Below are positions 50,506-64,000 of a DNA stretch of 64,000 bases, one piece after another. Position numbers and translations under genes: made by a program. Source of the stretch: Rostratula benghalensis. Lineage: Eukaryota; Chordata; Aves; Charadriiformes; Rostratulidae. The stretch covers positions 1 to 64,000 of the forward strand of contig VXAI01000199.1 of the NCBI GenBank assembly GCA_013399305.1, written 5' to 3'. Positions within the stretch are counted from its first letter, which is position 1. Every line of letters starts with the position of its first letter. The notes under the pieces are model-generated. The model did no database searches and had not been told where the DNA came from. It saw only the letters and a program-made list of their open reading frames with translations.

Positions 50506-50778
50506 TTTATGAGGGAATGTAGCAATAGGGTGAGGGGTGGTGCTTTTAAACTGAAAGAGGGAAGACTTAGATTACAAATTAGGAAAAAATTCTGTACTGT
50601 TGGGGTGGTGAGACACTGGAAAAAGTTGCCCAGAGAAGCTGTGGGTGCCTCACCCATGCAAGTGTTCCAGACTAGGCTGGATGGGGCTTTGATACAGTAG
50701 GAGGTTTCCCTGCACATGGCAGGGGAACTCAATGATCTTTAAAGACCCTTCCAACTCTAACTATTCTATGATTGTATA
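50506..50778 (+). mobile_element. CR1 LINE 3'-end fragment (sense)
   Basis: Encodes the CR1 ORF2 C-terminal block in the frame ending at 50700 (GVVRHWKKLPREAVGASPMQ), followed by the tail ATGGCAGGGGAACTCAATGATCTTTAAAGACCCTTCCAACTC and ATTCTATGATTGTAT. Strongly 5'-truncated. Confidence 0.9.
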
Positions 50779-51214
50779 TTTCTTTAGACTTTCCTTCGAG
50801 GGCCAGCAGTGAGAATGAAACTTACATATTACAAAAAATTCCTCATTTTGGGAATACCATGACTATGGGGATCCAGTGTAAGAGCTATCATTTAATCCCA
50901 GACCTTTTATGAGGCCTAGACATAGCAGTTACCATAAGACAATATAGAGATTAACACATGCTAACCATTAGAGGCAGAACAGCAGAGTAGTTCAGCCCAT
51001 ATGAATAAACTTTATGGGGAGCCTAGACCGATTTAATGTTAGGCTGACAAATGACAGGAAAAAAATGTCTGAAGTGAATGATAGACCTAAGCCTGTGATT
51101 TTCCACAAGTGGTAGGAAGCAGCAGCTTGAGTACCACGCTCCCAGCAAACATAAATTTTATCTTATGAAGATGATGGGATCATATACAGTTACCTGATAT
51201 AAAGTAATATATAT

Positions 51215-51239
51215 NNNNNNNNNNNNNNNNNNNNNNNNN
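51215..51239. other. Assembly gap (25 N)
   Basis: Twenty-five N bases preceded by ATATATAT, so an AT microsatellite is the likely cause. A - strand frame drawn across it has no meaning. Confidence 0.99.
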
Positions 51240-54200
51240 GATATCATGATTGTATTCCTCTGCCTTTGAATGTAAAAGTTTATATCTGCACATAGCCAAA
51301 CCCTTGTTGAAGCTTCGATAAATCTAGTAAAATTTCTGGTGTTAAATGTCTGATTTCCTTCTTCTTTTACATTTGTTGGTATTTCTATTAATTTTTGACA
51401 TAGCCACCATTTGCATATGTTTCCGACCTGTGCAGTAAATTGATTTGTCATACTATACCCATATTGGGGGAGGTTCCCAGAGCTCTTGTGATTTCCTAGC
51501 TAACATCTGTGGGCAGTAGTGCTTTTTATCATGTGAGAACTAAGACATCTAGAAATCTTTAATGGTGATATAGTGCTCTCTTTCAGGTTAATATAACATG
51601 TATCTTATTGAGGGGATTTTTTACTGTTTAATAAATTGTGTTTTGTATTTGCTGATATGAAGTGGTCTGTCGTGCTGCAAAGTTAGCTGCTGTGAGGTAT
51701 GCAACCATGCAGTTCAGGCAGTGCCACCAGCCGCTGGGCCAGGAAGTGGTGCAGCTGGGCTGAAAATCACTCTTGGAGAAATTACTGCACCAAATGCAGT
51801 CCAAGTGATAACCTCTGAACAGTAGAGGAGAAGGGAAAAATATTAGAAAATTTTCATTCCTGAAAACTGCTGACTTGAGTTTTATGTCTAATGCTTCTGT
51901 GAATCTTGCAGGAGGAGGTAGCTGTGACACACTGCATTTAGTGCAGTTTGCATAACCACAAGCTGCAAGTGGTAAAATTTGCGCAAAACCAAAACAAAAC
52001 ACAACAAAAGTGTAGAATTCAGTTAGTTTGCTGGCTTCTGCAGCAGCAGTAGGACAAATGCATTATGAAGCAGTTTATGGACTTACCAAATCTAATGCTC
52101 CACTTCACTTTCCATCTTAGACAGCCTTGATATGAAAAGCTGTTAAGAAAACTCCATGAAAAACAATGTGTGATATTTTGTACAAAACCACTTAAAGTAA
52201 AGGTACTTACTATGCCTTCCCAAAGCACATGGTAATGACCTGAAAGAGACACTGAAAGATTGTTTCAGGCTTGGCCTTATTGCAAAGAAAATAAATAGTG
52301 AAGATCACTTATGTACTCTGTGTTGTAGGGATGATTTTATTCTTTGTTGATGGTTTCTGAGAGCTCTGGGAGGCACTTTGACACCTAAATCTCATCTAGT
52401 CATCTCTTTAGACAGTAACCTTCAAAGCAGTGAGTCAGCCCATGACGGAAGCAATGCAGAAACAAAACTAAACATAACAAAATCTCTGCCTTTGCTTTTG
52501 TGAGTGGCAGAGCTTCATAAGGGGTGAGAAACTGTGGGATGGGTCACCCGAGGCACTGCTTCTGAAAAGTGTGTGACTTGCAAAAAGCACCCACGTGGGT
52601 TTCACAGTGATTCATGGAGAAGGCTTGTAACTGCAAAGTTTGTGGCAAAGGGGAAAAAAAAGTTGTTGCTGTAGCACTTTCCCTGCAAGATGGCAAGGGC
52701 GGGAGGAGGGGTAAAGGTGGCTGTGTGTGTGTCAGTCACCTCAGTGATTTTTATGGGGATGTTCTTTCAGTGGCGTTTTTTCGTAAGTAAAATTGAAATT
52801 CCACCATTTGGGCTGTGGCTTCCTTGTGCAGTATGTGACCTGGACACTCACATTGGTCATCAGAGCTGCTTTGAGGGAAATTTCATGGCTCTCCTAAAAT
52901 TTCCACCATTAAGCCAGCTACTCAGAGCTACTACATCTACAAGTGCTGTCAAATGGAGGAAAAGGGGGGTTGTGCTTGGCCTGGATGCTCAAATTTGGAG
53001 AGATTTATTGTGTCAGGTCCTGTGCCAAGCTACTGCCTGTCTGGCTCACTGTGGGTTTGCCCTGGCCATGCCAGGCCCTGGGAGAGCTCAGTCTGCTGCC
53101 CTGGCAGATGTCCTCTGCTCTGGTGAAAAGTCTCTTCCCTTGTCTGTCCCCCTGGCCTTGAGCTTTTGCTATCGACAGGAGTTAAGAGTAAACCATTCAT
53201 CCCACAGAGTATTTCCTCAACCACAATAATGATGCACCATCCCCTAAGAAAAGCATAAAAACTACAACCACAGGAACAAACCTGTAATTCATATAAAGTT
53301 TTTTTTCTCCTTTTCTACCGTGGTTAGAACATTAACAGCAACCTCTCCCGATTTTCTTGTCTGTGGGTTTTACGTTAACTTACCATGTGGTCCCATGTGA
53401 AAAAAGATACGGGATCCTTAATGAGCACAAATACTAATGTCTTTGATTTTCTCACCTGAAGAGTTCCGCTGCATGTTCTTCAGTTGGCGAGATGTGCAAC
53501 ATCTCATGGGGACGAGGTGTGACCTGCTCAGGTCCTGACCCCTGTTGTGGTGGTCATTCCTAGGACACATGTGCTTCAAATAGTGATACAGTATGAAACT
53601 CACAGTCCAGAGTGCAATTGCTTCAGGACAGCCAGGCTTGTGCTGTCTGCCTTTGTCAGTGGGAAAATCAATGTGACAGTGAACATTTTGGGTAGACAAG
53701 CCCTGGAAGTTGGGAGCAAGGTGTGATCTCATTTGCATTAGCCATTGCACAAACAAATATTAATCTCCAGGTTTTAATACCCACTTATTTCATGAGGAAG
53801 CTATTAGGATATTGTGTAGACTGCTTTCAGGACACTTGTATTTGAAGAGATAACTAGTGACCTAGGAAAATTTTCCCATTCGGCGTAATCCAGCTGATGT
53901 TAATTAGGACTTCTAACAAATGAACCAGAAAGATGATTAGTTTCATAAAAAAATATGTTAAAATTAGAACAGGGTGCTGTAATATGGGCCAGCTAGTCAT
54001 ACACATTTATAATCACTAAGAAGATTTATGTCAAACGGCATGAGAATTTAAATCTGTACATTTGCAACGACTCCCCTCCTCTCTCCCAGCATAAAAATGC
54101 ATTCACTAGCTGAGGATGAATGATGCTTCACATTTTTTTGGCAGAGATTGCTCTTAAAAGCAATCTGGTGTCCTGTTGCCAGTAACTGTCTGCTAGTGAC

Positions 54201-57200
54201 AGTAAGTGACATGCTGTGTGATCCACCAAATAGAAACTGTGATCGCTGGTGACAGTCAAAAAGCCAGGAAGCTTTTTATTAAGAGCTGTAGTTGCAGCAA
54301 GCTCCACACTCAAAGGAGTTCTGCGTTTAGCTGCCTCCTTCAGGTCCTGCCTGACTTCTCCTGAAAGATGTCATGCTAATATTAGTTGCTGAAAGGAACA
54401 AGTGCAACAAAATCTGTCTCACTCAATGACTGTGTTCAGTGGGAGGCCATTAAAGCAAGCAGGCTGCATCTGCTTGATATGACCCTTTGCTGGCAGAGCT
54501 CTCTGTTTAGTATCACCCTGATTCATATTTATCATGTTTTGTAGGAAGTACACAGCAGGTGTAAATCAGACAGGAAAGGGAGAGAAGATTGTCTACACTT
54601 CAGCTGGTAGCTCAGGGCACAGGCAATGAAGAAACCCATCAGACAAAAAATCGCTGCAACACTGGAACCTAATACTGTGCAGCATTACCTGTATGGGCAA
54701 CCCGGGCATATAAGAAAACAGGGCTAGCTGTAGTTAAGGCAAAGAAAGAAATTGCTTAGGGCAGCAAAATGACAATGGCCTTACTTTAGCCTGTGCCGGA
54801 TTGTTGGGAAACTGGGCTGGGGGCTGCTGATTCTGCCAAGATAACGGGTTGGGGTGTGCAGAGCTTGCTCCTCCTGGTCATAGCACACGTCTTCCCCAAA
54901 CCTCTCACAACGGATAGCAAAGGAGCATCAAGACTACTCTCCACAGTTCCTTGTCCTCTACATTTTGCCTTCCTGGGTACATAGCAGCATGACATGCTGC
55001 TGGTGTGACCAGGCAAGCCTCAAGGCAGCTCTGTGGCAAAAGTGAGCACCTGAACTTGCAGCTCTGGTTCTCCTAGGTATGGGCAGAGCAAGTAATTTTG
55101 AGGCTCTTCTTTCTATCCTTGTAACTGCTGGTTAGAGGTAGACAGAAATATTCACAGTTCCTAGGCCATTGAGTTAACCAGAAAGGATTAATCTACCTAT
55201 TATTATGAATATTTTGTGTTGCTGAAGTGTCCAAATCACTTGGTAATGCCTTCTGCTGTCCAACCCTACTGGCATTAGCAGAGCAGGCTCAAAGCAAGTC
55301 CAAGTTTGCTTTCAAACCATTTAGAGATACCCTGTACTAAATACACTGCAGTGCAAAATAGGGCAAGCAGCTCTACCATTGCAAACGAAACTCGCCCACT
55401 AAATTGGGACCCATTTATCTCAATGGGCAAATAAGCCAAGTCAAAACACTTGGGATTACTGGATCCCATTTAGACAATTAATCTCAGGCAGACTGGCCTG
55501 ACCTTGTATCTTGCGTCCTCTCTATATGGAACCTAGGCATTCTCTTTAGGAAGATGGCTTTCCTACATACCTAGAATTAAGGTGTGACTTAGGTGTTTCA
55601 GTCAAGCAGAGTAAAACTTACCCGGGGAGCCAACAGAAATTTAGTCTTTTCTGGCCAGTGGACAGATAAAAGCAAAATATATTTGATAGAGCTTCTGTAT
55701 TGACAAGTAGAGAAGATGGTGCTGGCTAACAAACAGGAAAAGAAGGAAATAAGGAGAGACAGCAGTCTGGAATGGTTTGTGTTTATTGGCAGAAGTGTTC
55801 TGGATGCAAATTAGTTTTTTTCTCAAATAATTTACAAATAACCTTAGGTGAAAACTGTAAGCTCCACAATGTGCTGTGGACTAATATCATCACAACTTGC
55901 TTTGTGATCTACAAATACCTGTGGTCCCTGCTTATCAGATTATGCACCAGTTTTGTTATGCCTCACCCTGATACTCAGTAAGTCTTGAGAGGGTTTCCTT
56001 ACCTCTCATACTTCGCCCTTCTTTTTCATTGCTGATTTTCGTGCAGTAGTGGAAGACAGAGAAAGGTCTGGCTTGGCCTTATTCTCAGTATTTTCTGCAC
56101 TGATACTAATGAAGAGATACCATTATCTGGTGGTCTGCAATGAGCAGGGCAGCATCTCTTTTTATGAGTGGTACCACACAGATTCTGGTGAAAAGAATTG
56201 TGATACCTTGTTCCTTTCTGTGGTTTTTTGGGTTTTTTTTGTGTTTTTGTTTTTTAATTTTCTGTTCACTGCTGATTGAAGTGATAACATATCATGTAAC
56301 CAATGTGCAGGCAAATTAGTTCAGAAAAAATGAGGACAGAAAGCAGTTAGGGCAGAAACTGAAGTTGTCTTTTCCTAGAAATTGGGGGAGCATATTTCTG
56401 TAACTCTACCTACAAAAGCCACAAACCTAGATTACATTAAAAGGTTTCACACCATATAAACCACTGAATTGCTTCTGGAGAGACCTCCTTGGACAAAGGG
56501 GAGAGCCTAATGCTCCTTACTTAGGCAATAGTGTTTGTTGCCAAAAATTATATGATGTGAACCTTCTGCTGGCTTCTACCTCAGCCAGATGAGAACTAGT
56601 CATTATGCTTTGTGAAGGATGGTGCCATGGAGCAAGAAAAGCAATTGTAGTTGTGCCAGCTCTTTACAAGCCGTGGGATTCTCCTGCTGCTCCCACCATT
56701 TCTTGCAACCATTTCTGTGGTCCTCATGAAAAAGGCAATTAGCAATTAATTTCTTCACAGATACATTGACAAAACCAGAAGATGCCAGATGTCTTAACGT
56801 GATCCAGGAGCTCAGGCTCCTGAGCAGAAAGATATCTGTGTCTGACAAGCCAGTCTCCAGTGGACCCTGATTAACTGTAAGAAAGAGCAGAGATGTAATA
56901 AATCTAGCTGTAAAGCACAGTTCACCCTGGGCCTTCATGACCCTTGAAAATTATGGGGTGATTGAAGATTTGAATCCCTCAAAACTTCAGTGTAAGACAC
57001 TACAGAGGCTAAAAATATATAATGGACTCAAAAAGTACATGGTGACAGATCCTGTGAGGAAAATGAATCAAAGCCTACTTTGAGACCCCTCGAGGGAGAC
57101 AGTACTGAGTCAAACTAGTTGATTGCTAGTCCCAGTTGCATGAAAGGGCCCTCAGCAGAGGGAAGTATGGGAACTTGTGCTTGCCCATGCTACCTGCTTT

Positions 57201-59126
57201 GTTGTGTACCCTTAAAATTGAGAAAGTGAGGAGAGGAGCATGAGGAGATGCAATGTGGCTTCTCTAAAATTCTCCTCCCAAAACAATCAGCTGGAGGTGC
57301 CTTAGAGTTTTTCTAGGCATCAGGTTAACCATATGGCCACATGCGGAAGGAAAGCATAAATACACCCTATAGCTTTCCTACATTACTGCTGGAGGCAAAA
57401 GTGAGCATTATACAACCTGTATTCTCTTAATTAGGGAAGCAAATTTCACATTTCTGCAGCAATGCAGACAAAACTAACCCAAACAAAAGCAAACCAGCCT
57501 CTTCCTTCACCCCCGTTTTTTTGGGCTCTGAGAAAGCCAGTTGTCTGTCTCTCCCCAAGGGCAGCAAAGTAAAATGGAAGGATTTGTCATCATTCATCAG
57601 ACTTCCTCTCCTTAGGAACTGGTTGCTCAGATCTCTGCTTCCCCCAGGTCTTTCCCAGCCCTGTGGGAGAGTCTCCCCTATAAATTTGTGGGGTTTATAT
57701 GGTGTGTTTTGGAATTGCTAACAAAGCTCATTAACCCTGCTGTAACCTGTAAAAGCCAGGCAGCTCAGCACAACAAAACAAAGCTTGAGACTGGTGTCTT
57801 TGGCAAACAAGTGGAGCAGCCACCACCAAGCCCGTTTGGGGATTTTGTCTCTTGCTGTTTTGAAATGAAAAAATAATAGCTCCCCATCTGCTTTTCTAAC
57901 TAACTTCTTGCCTACAGTAAAGCACAGTAGCTGTGGGAAAAGATCAGCTTGAAAAGGTAGACATTGGTCACTTGAACGAAAAAGGGGGCCCATTAGCTGT
58001 GAGTAGCAGGGTGTCTGTTCAGTTCAGGCAAGACAGGGACATAAGATCAAATCCAAAGCCAGGATACAGTACTTTGTAATCAGAAATTTGGTGGTGGCGG
58101 AGGATTGTGAAGTGGACCTGCTGACTTCAGTGATGAGGGTTTCATTGAACGTGGTGGAAATGAGATCTAGACAAGGGCAAGAAGCAAGCAAGAGTACAAA
58201 AGCAGAACTTTTGCAGAGCTTTAAAATATACATGAAATTGATGGAATCAAAATTTCCTCTGAAATATATGCTTCTTGCTGATAGGACTCAGAGGTTTTGG
58301 GGCCCCACCATGGCAGAGAAGTCAGCTGAGTGCTCTGCAGCACCAGTTGGTGATCCCACTCCAGAACAGGCAGCCGGCACATGTGCCTTGCCCTGATGTG
58401 CAATCGCCATGAGCAACTATGAGCACTGCAAGATGCACCGTGGCCAAAGCTTGCAAGGCACTCCAAGTACCTGGGCTGCAAAGCACCTCCATCCCCCACA
58501 TCATTTTAGGAATCAGCATTTGCAAAGTGCAAGCAGGGACAGAAGTGCATCTGTGGGGGCATTCCCTCTGCATGTGGCCATTGAGAGACTCTTCCCTCAG
58601 CTCTTCACTGTGTGAGTTTGGCAATGGGATTTCGGTGATGCCAGGCAAGCCAGGGCTTGAGGCTGAGCTTCTTCTAGGGTGCAGCACAGAGCCATAGGTA
58701 TTTACTGTTTGTGTATAAGGAGTCACCTCTGAGTCCTAGTAAAGATATGATCTTTGATTTCAACAGGGTATTGTCAATGTTGCCTTTACAAGCAATGTTT
58801 ATGTTGGGCTGGGACTTTGTCAAAGCATGTTTTAAGCTCCAGTGGAAGCTTCTGCTTTGCTAATTTGTCATCAATATGCACAAGTTATTTTAGTATTAGA
58901 GCTTAAATGTACTTTCTCTTTGAAAGGCATATTTATATTCAGGTGCTGCAGCTCATTGCAGTTGGTTGGAAGATTCTCTCTAGTCTACATGAAACACCTT
59001 TCTGCCTTTTTAGTTCATCTGCTATTCACCTAGCATTGCTCAGAGCTTCAGGCTGGGAATTTTTAATTTCACATTCTACATATGAGACCTCAAATGCACA
59101 TTTTAGGAGGTCAAAGTCAACTGGCA

Positions 59127-59150
59127 TTTTTTTTTTTATTTTTTTTTTTT
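59127..59150 (+). repeat. Poly(T) run with one A
   Basis: Twenty-four bases, all T except one A. Confidence 0.8.
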
Positions 59151-62124
59151 ATCTTTTCCAAAGCCAAGACATCAGAAACAAGAAGGAATAAGTTACCATT
59201 TAGTTTTGTTGGCAGAACACTAGCAGCGGGTAGCCCTCTGGGAGAGAGACTGAGTAAAAAGAAAGATGAAGCAAGTGTCTGGAACAGCATTAATTTCAGG
59301 AAGGAGCTAGCCAAGGAAAATAGGGACTTTGGCACAAAGTCATAAAGGGAGATACAGATAAAGCTTTGTCTACATGTAATGCCTCTTGCTCTTATCTTAG
59401 AAATGTGAATGGGAGAAGTTAGCATTCCTGCTTTTTAGTGTAAACAAAAGTAGACAAAGATAGTGCTTGTGATTATTGAACTGTGAATTGATTCTCTTTC
59501 TAATTGCAGGGATTTTTTTAAAATAACTAACTCTGTAGTGCACTGTACTTCATATTGCCGGACCTCTTTTTATTACTTTAGCTATAATTTATTTTGGTCT
59601 GGGACCCACCACTTTTCCATTTGTAAAAATGTAATTTTTTTTTTCTTTACAATCAAGCTCTGTTTTCTTTCCTCACATGCTCTATGTTCCAATGAAACTT
59701 TCGAAAACTTAACATGCTTGAAAACTACTTCTCCTGGGGGTAATGAAGCATGCCCATACTGACTGAGCACACAGTTGAGGTACTGCTTTCTGCTCTGTAG
59801 CTCTTACATTATACAGGTCTACTCCCTGTCCCAAAGCACACATGCAGCATTTCTCTGTGCTATTGAAACTGGCTGCATTCTACCCCACTGCTGAGTTCTT
59901 GTGACCGCCATTTTCTCTCTACAAGGAAGATGATGTAAGGTTATTTACCTGGATTTATTTCTTTTTTCTCTCATTTCTGTGTCCAGTGTCATGTGCCTGT
60001 CATGATTAGAAGTAGATGAGAGGAACTAATTTACAATTACACAGTATGTTGTAAAAGATATGCAGGGGTTTGCTCTCTTATATAACAATGTGATATGTAC
60101 TGTAAATACGTAGATGCTTTTCACCTTATTAATAGCTGGCCTTGTGTTCAGCCAAATCAAATCCTCCTTAAGCATCTGCAGAAGTGATGCATAAATTGTT
60201 AAATATTTGGGTTTCCAAGCTTCTTTCCAAATGTACTGAATATTTCAGCTGCCTTGTCATGTTACTGTTATTTGCCTTTCATTGGGCTCAGCAGATTCTG
60301 TCTGGTCCAGATTTATAGCAGCTTAATATTAAAGCATCTCTGTGCCAACACTGTGATTTGCTGACTTTATAAATTATTAAAGCATCTGGGTGCAGGAATA
60401 TACTTCAGAGAAATCTTTGCAGGCCTTGGGCATTAGCAATACTATGACAAGACAATCTGGGAGCTTTGGTACCTTGATGAACACAGCTTGCTTGGGGAAC
60501 ACAAATAGGTCCATTATCTGAACTGCTGAGAGCCAAAGCCCCAAAGGTTATTCAGGAATGGGATATGGGAACAATGTGAGGTTTCCAGATTTGTGTGCCC
60601 TTATTTGCAGAGTGCTGATGGAGTGGAGTCCATGAAACCTTTAGGAGAGAGAGTTGCTACTTCCAGCCTCTTGGCCCCGGTGATGACAGGCTGAACAGAG
60701 GCTGCTGTCATGTCCAGCTTCCTCAGCACTGCATGGTCAGGGGAGCTGAGAGCTTCTGGATCCTGATGAGATGAAGGGGTGCTCCCAAAGTGTGGAAATG
60801 TCCGAAGTGAGGAAGGAAACACAGCAGCATCCAGGGCAAGGAAAGATCAGCATCCTAGCTGAGAGTTACTACTTCTAGCACTTCTTGGGGAATATAAGGT
60901 CGTCCGTCATTTAATCTGCTGTTTGCAGGAGACACCTGTGGAAGAACAAGTCATCGCCAACATCTAAGCAAAGCATACGGCTCCTCAACAGAGCGCAGCT
61001 GTTCTGGGGATATTTGGATTTAAATCAGTGTGGAGTAGCTTGTGCCAGGTGGCAACCTGCTGCCGGTCTGGCGGCAGTTTCGCTTTTGCAGCATCTCCCT
61101 AGCTGATTTGCAATCAGTGGGGTCCTGTGCCAGCTGTTGTACATGCCAAATGAGACCCAGCAGCAAATCTTCAGCTGGATTGTGGCCTGTAATTTAAGAC
61201 TGCTTTGTCTGATAAGGTGTATGAACAGATTATAGGCACCTAAACAAAAACTGATACAGATCCTAACAGTCAGACCCCAGGGTAGAAAATATTGAATGTT
61301 CTATTTTCTGTTTCATATTATGAAACATGATCCCATTAGGACACTGATTAAATGACATATTAGATATTTAATTTCAATATTAAAATTTTAATTTAATCTA
61401 GATTAACTATGGAAGGTATTTAATTTATGTATTTAGTATCTCTTTCTTGCCACATAACCCAGAAGGGGTTGTGGATGTGATGTGCGAGTTGAATTTCCAT
61501 CTTGCTCTCATACAATTGGACTTCATTTTTGAATGATGCATATAATCAAGGAATAAATTAGAGCAATGGAAAGGGAATAGATTTTTCCCTTTTATATTTA
61601 AAAAATAATGAAGTTAGATGAGATATTACTAGAAGAGGCTGAATACCAGGAGGCTTGGAAAAGGGATATGAGGGGGGAGAGGGTGTCTGTTCACTGCAGG
61701 GTTATGAAAAAGGAGAAGGGAATGGAAGATAATTGGCAATCAGACTGAAAAAAAAATGGAAACCCAGCCAACTGCAGAGAGGATATATACTTTGGAAAGA
61801 AGCATCTCAGTTTAAGTGCTAGCCAGAGAATTATGGAAATCCCTCTGAACCATGTCCTGTGGCAGGCTTGCTGTCCTGTGCCTTTTCATAGTAAGTTTAT
61901 TTTAGTACATCCTTTTTCTTGCTCATTTCCTCAAAAGTGATACTGGAAAGCACTTTCCTACTTGGCTGTCCAAGCAATGAGCTCTACTTGTCCTGTGTCC
62001 AGAAGGAAGCTACTGGCTCCATGTCGACTGTCGCAATAACATTAAGAGTTGCATTTGGTGGCTAGCACTAAAAGGCAAGGGTCTGTTCTATTCTCAATTT
62101 CTTTGACTGTTGAAGTCACCAAAA

Positions 62125-62530
62125 GCCTACGATGTCACTAGGAATAGAAACTACAGGCTGGCCAGTCTCCCTTTGATTCACAGGAAGGTGAATAAGTAGT
62201 CCTGGAAACATTCTGGAATGTGCACATGGAAGACAAGAAATAAATCAGGAGCAGTCAGCGTGGATTCACCAAGGGTATATATGCAAATTGAAACACAGGA
62301 TCTTCTGTCTGAGTGTTAGGAAACACATTTTTACTGTGAGGGTGACTGAGTACTTGCAAAGGTTACCCAGAAAGGCTGTGGAGTTCCATTCTTGGAAATA
62401 CTCAAAACATGTCTGGGTGTGGTTCTGTGCAAGTGGCTTTTGGTGGCCCTGCTTGAGCAGGGGATTTGGACAAGATGACTTTGAAAGGTCCCTTCCAAAC
62501 CCAACCATGCTCTGATTCTATGAATCATGG
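62125..62530 (+). mobile_element. CR1 LINE fragment with internal deletion (sense)
   Basis: The first 145 bases match CR1 reverse transcriptase (AACTACAGGCTGGCCAGTCTCCCTTTGATTC, then AGGAGCAGTCAGCGTGGATTCACCAAGG). The sequence then jumps to the C-terminal/3' region (TGAGTACTTGCAAAGGTTACCCAGAAAGGCTGTGGAG...), ending GGACAAGATGACTTTGAAAGGTCCC...CTCTGATTCTATGAATC. The central reverse-transcriptase region, including the FADD site, is missing. Confidence 0.88.
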
Positions 62531-62534
62531 TATG

Positions 62535-64000
62535 ATCTGTCACAGGCAAATGACTTAGCATATTTATTTTCAAAATAAACATATTATTACTTCGTAAAAG
62601 TACTATGTTGTTGCACTGTTGAAGGGTGTGAGACTAAGAGCACAAAGTTTCTGATAACAATTTCTGTGCAGCTTTGTCAACATTAAACCAAGATCTCAGT
62701 GTGAGATTAAACCCTGCTGACTTTTACACTCCAGTGGCCTTGTGGGTCATTTTTGAGGAGTGATAGGCAGTGTTTGTGACAGTGTTTGGAATGGGTATAG
62801 TGGATGTTTGGTAGACGTACTCCTTCTGAATGAATTGCCTCGCAAATTTGTACAAAAATTTTCTGAGGACTGTCTTGATGGTCTCAACAGTCTCTTCCTG
62901 TCTTATGTTCTTCTGTGATCTCCTCAGCGAGAGAGAAGGGCTCTTGCACCCCTCCTTCCCAATGCATTCACATCTGAAGTCAATGTCCTCTGTTGACAGA
63001 GGTGACATGACCCTTCTGGAAAGCACACCTATCATGGACATCAAGACCAGACAGAATGAGCTAGGGAACAGGTATTTTTAGAATCCAGTATTCAGTATTC
63101 TTCCACAGGATAGGAGGAAATGCTAAGCAGCCAGCATTCAAAGACAAGTCAGAGACAAGGAGCTCAGGATCAGAAGCTGGAAACAACATACGTAAATGTG
63201 TTTGGGGCCTTACTCTTGACCTGACTTTTTCTGATGCCAACACTATTCTGGACTAACTGGATAGCTTCATTATTTCAGACATGGAGAAACTGCATACTGA
63301 AAGATTTTCAGAAGCATCTGGAAGATCTATGATCAGAACATAAGGTCTTCTAGGAATCAGTAGGGCTTCTGTCCCTAAATCTTTTAGCTGGCTTTTAAAC
63401 TCACTCCTATAAACCGTAAGTGGTAAGGGTAAAAGCCATCAACTTCTTGGCAGTTATGTTACATGGTCAGCATCGGTGCCACCAAGAGGAAGAGGCTACA
63501 TTGGTCGGGTTACATGCAGAAATCTCAGAATACTTTGAGGTTTTTGCAGCTGCATTACTGCAGATTGCATCTCAGGAATTCATTCAGTGCTGACCCACTG
63601 ACTCAGTTAATTATTCAATAAGTTACATAACTGGCGAGGACCATACTTGTCTGATTGCTGTTACATGTGAATTCCCCGAAGTAAGCTTCTTTTGAGACAG
63701 AAAAGAAAAACTTACCTGTCTCTTCCCTATGAGTACGCGTGCTATGGTCAGGTCATTGCACATTGTGAGTGGCACTCAGAGTGACTCCTGTATATCCTGT
63801 TTGATGGAGAAATACAACTTCTCTGCTTAGAATTTATCTCCTTGCAATCTCTAATAACTGACTGATTGCAGGTAAGATAATCACACACAATCACTGAAAA
63901 CATTGAGGAGCTTGTGTCAGAAGAGCTGAACCCCAATTTTTATGTCTGTTGTAGTAAAGACAAAAGTTGCTTGGCCCAAACTGTCTGCCATCATTTTAAA
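62535..64000. other. Intergenic, no gene seen
   Basis: No supported feature. Frames up to 106 codons (-, 62724-63044) lack recognisable motifs. Confidence 0.5.

Larger units (their letters stand above)
50779..62120. other. Intergenic, no gene seen
   Basis: Over 11 kb with no recognised gene, RNA or well-preserved transposon apart from the N gap and T-rich runs at about 56224-56258 and 59127-59150. The longest frame is 179 codons on + (52690-53229), with no known domain. Confidence 0.45.

Noticed and set aside
58088..58726. Overlapping frames on both strands (102 + and 134 - codons) suggesting a retrocopy
   Set aside because: No familiar protein sequence, no poly(A) tail or duplication; overlapping frames on both strands suggest chance.
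1..64000. CRISPR array, bacterial-type operons, phage or other undescribed defence-like system
   Set aside because: The window is vertebrate nuclear DNA. No regularly spaced repeats or compact gene clusters are present.

Overview
The window looks like a bird nuclear chromosome. It carries many 5'-truncated and rearranged CR1 LINE copies with the avian-type 3' tail (a 'GGACTAGATGAT...GATTCTRTGA'-like end), solo endogenous-retrovirus LTRs, an AT-rich background, one CpG-island promoter and a 25-base N gap. The only protein-coding gene I can support is GCNT4, the core-2/I-branching beta-1,6-N-acetylglucosaminyltransferase of family GT14. In birds this gene is expected on the Z chromosome; that placement is background knowledge and cannot be seen here. 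The species cannot be named from the sequence alone.

Layout. 1-14.1 kb is intergenic: an 18-bp tandem repeat, a CR1 5'-half fragment on + (about 1.6-3.35 kb), an old antisense CR1 relic (about 5.5-5.8 kb), an older CR1-like relic near 13.2 kb, and simple-sequence tracts. 14.1-15.4 kb is a strong CpG island that ends in a good splice donor (GTAAG at 15212). I infer it is the promoter and non-coding first exon of GCNT4. 15.2-36.5 kb is then a single large intron of about 21.3 kb. Between 21.65 and 30.3 kb this intron holds a dense transposon cluster: two diverged LTRs of one family in inverted orientation, a CR1 reverse-transcriptase fragment on -, and a long antisense CR1 interrupted twice by sense CR1 copies. 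The GCNT4 coding exon is 36514-37881 and is intact (455 codons). A 3' UTR of about 1.85 kb ends near an AATAAA at 39706. 39.7-64 kb is intergenic with scattered CR1 pieces at 40.34, 47.3-48.3, 50.5 and 62.1 kb, and the N gap at 51215.

Function. GCNT4 encodes a Golgi type II membrane glycosyltransferase that branches mucin-type O-glycans. Every reverse-transcriptase remnant examined is frameshifted, truncated or damaged at its catalytic motif, so no autonomous mobile element is present. I found no RNA gene, CRISPR array, operon or evidence of an undescribed system. The most interesting points are structural: nested CR1 insertions, inverted LTRs, an unexplained 69-bp direct repeat about 0.9 kb apart, and a start-codon/splice-site arrangement in GCNT4 that automated annotation could get wrong.
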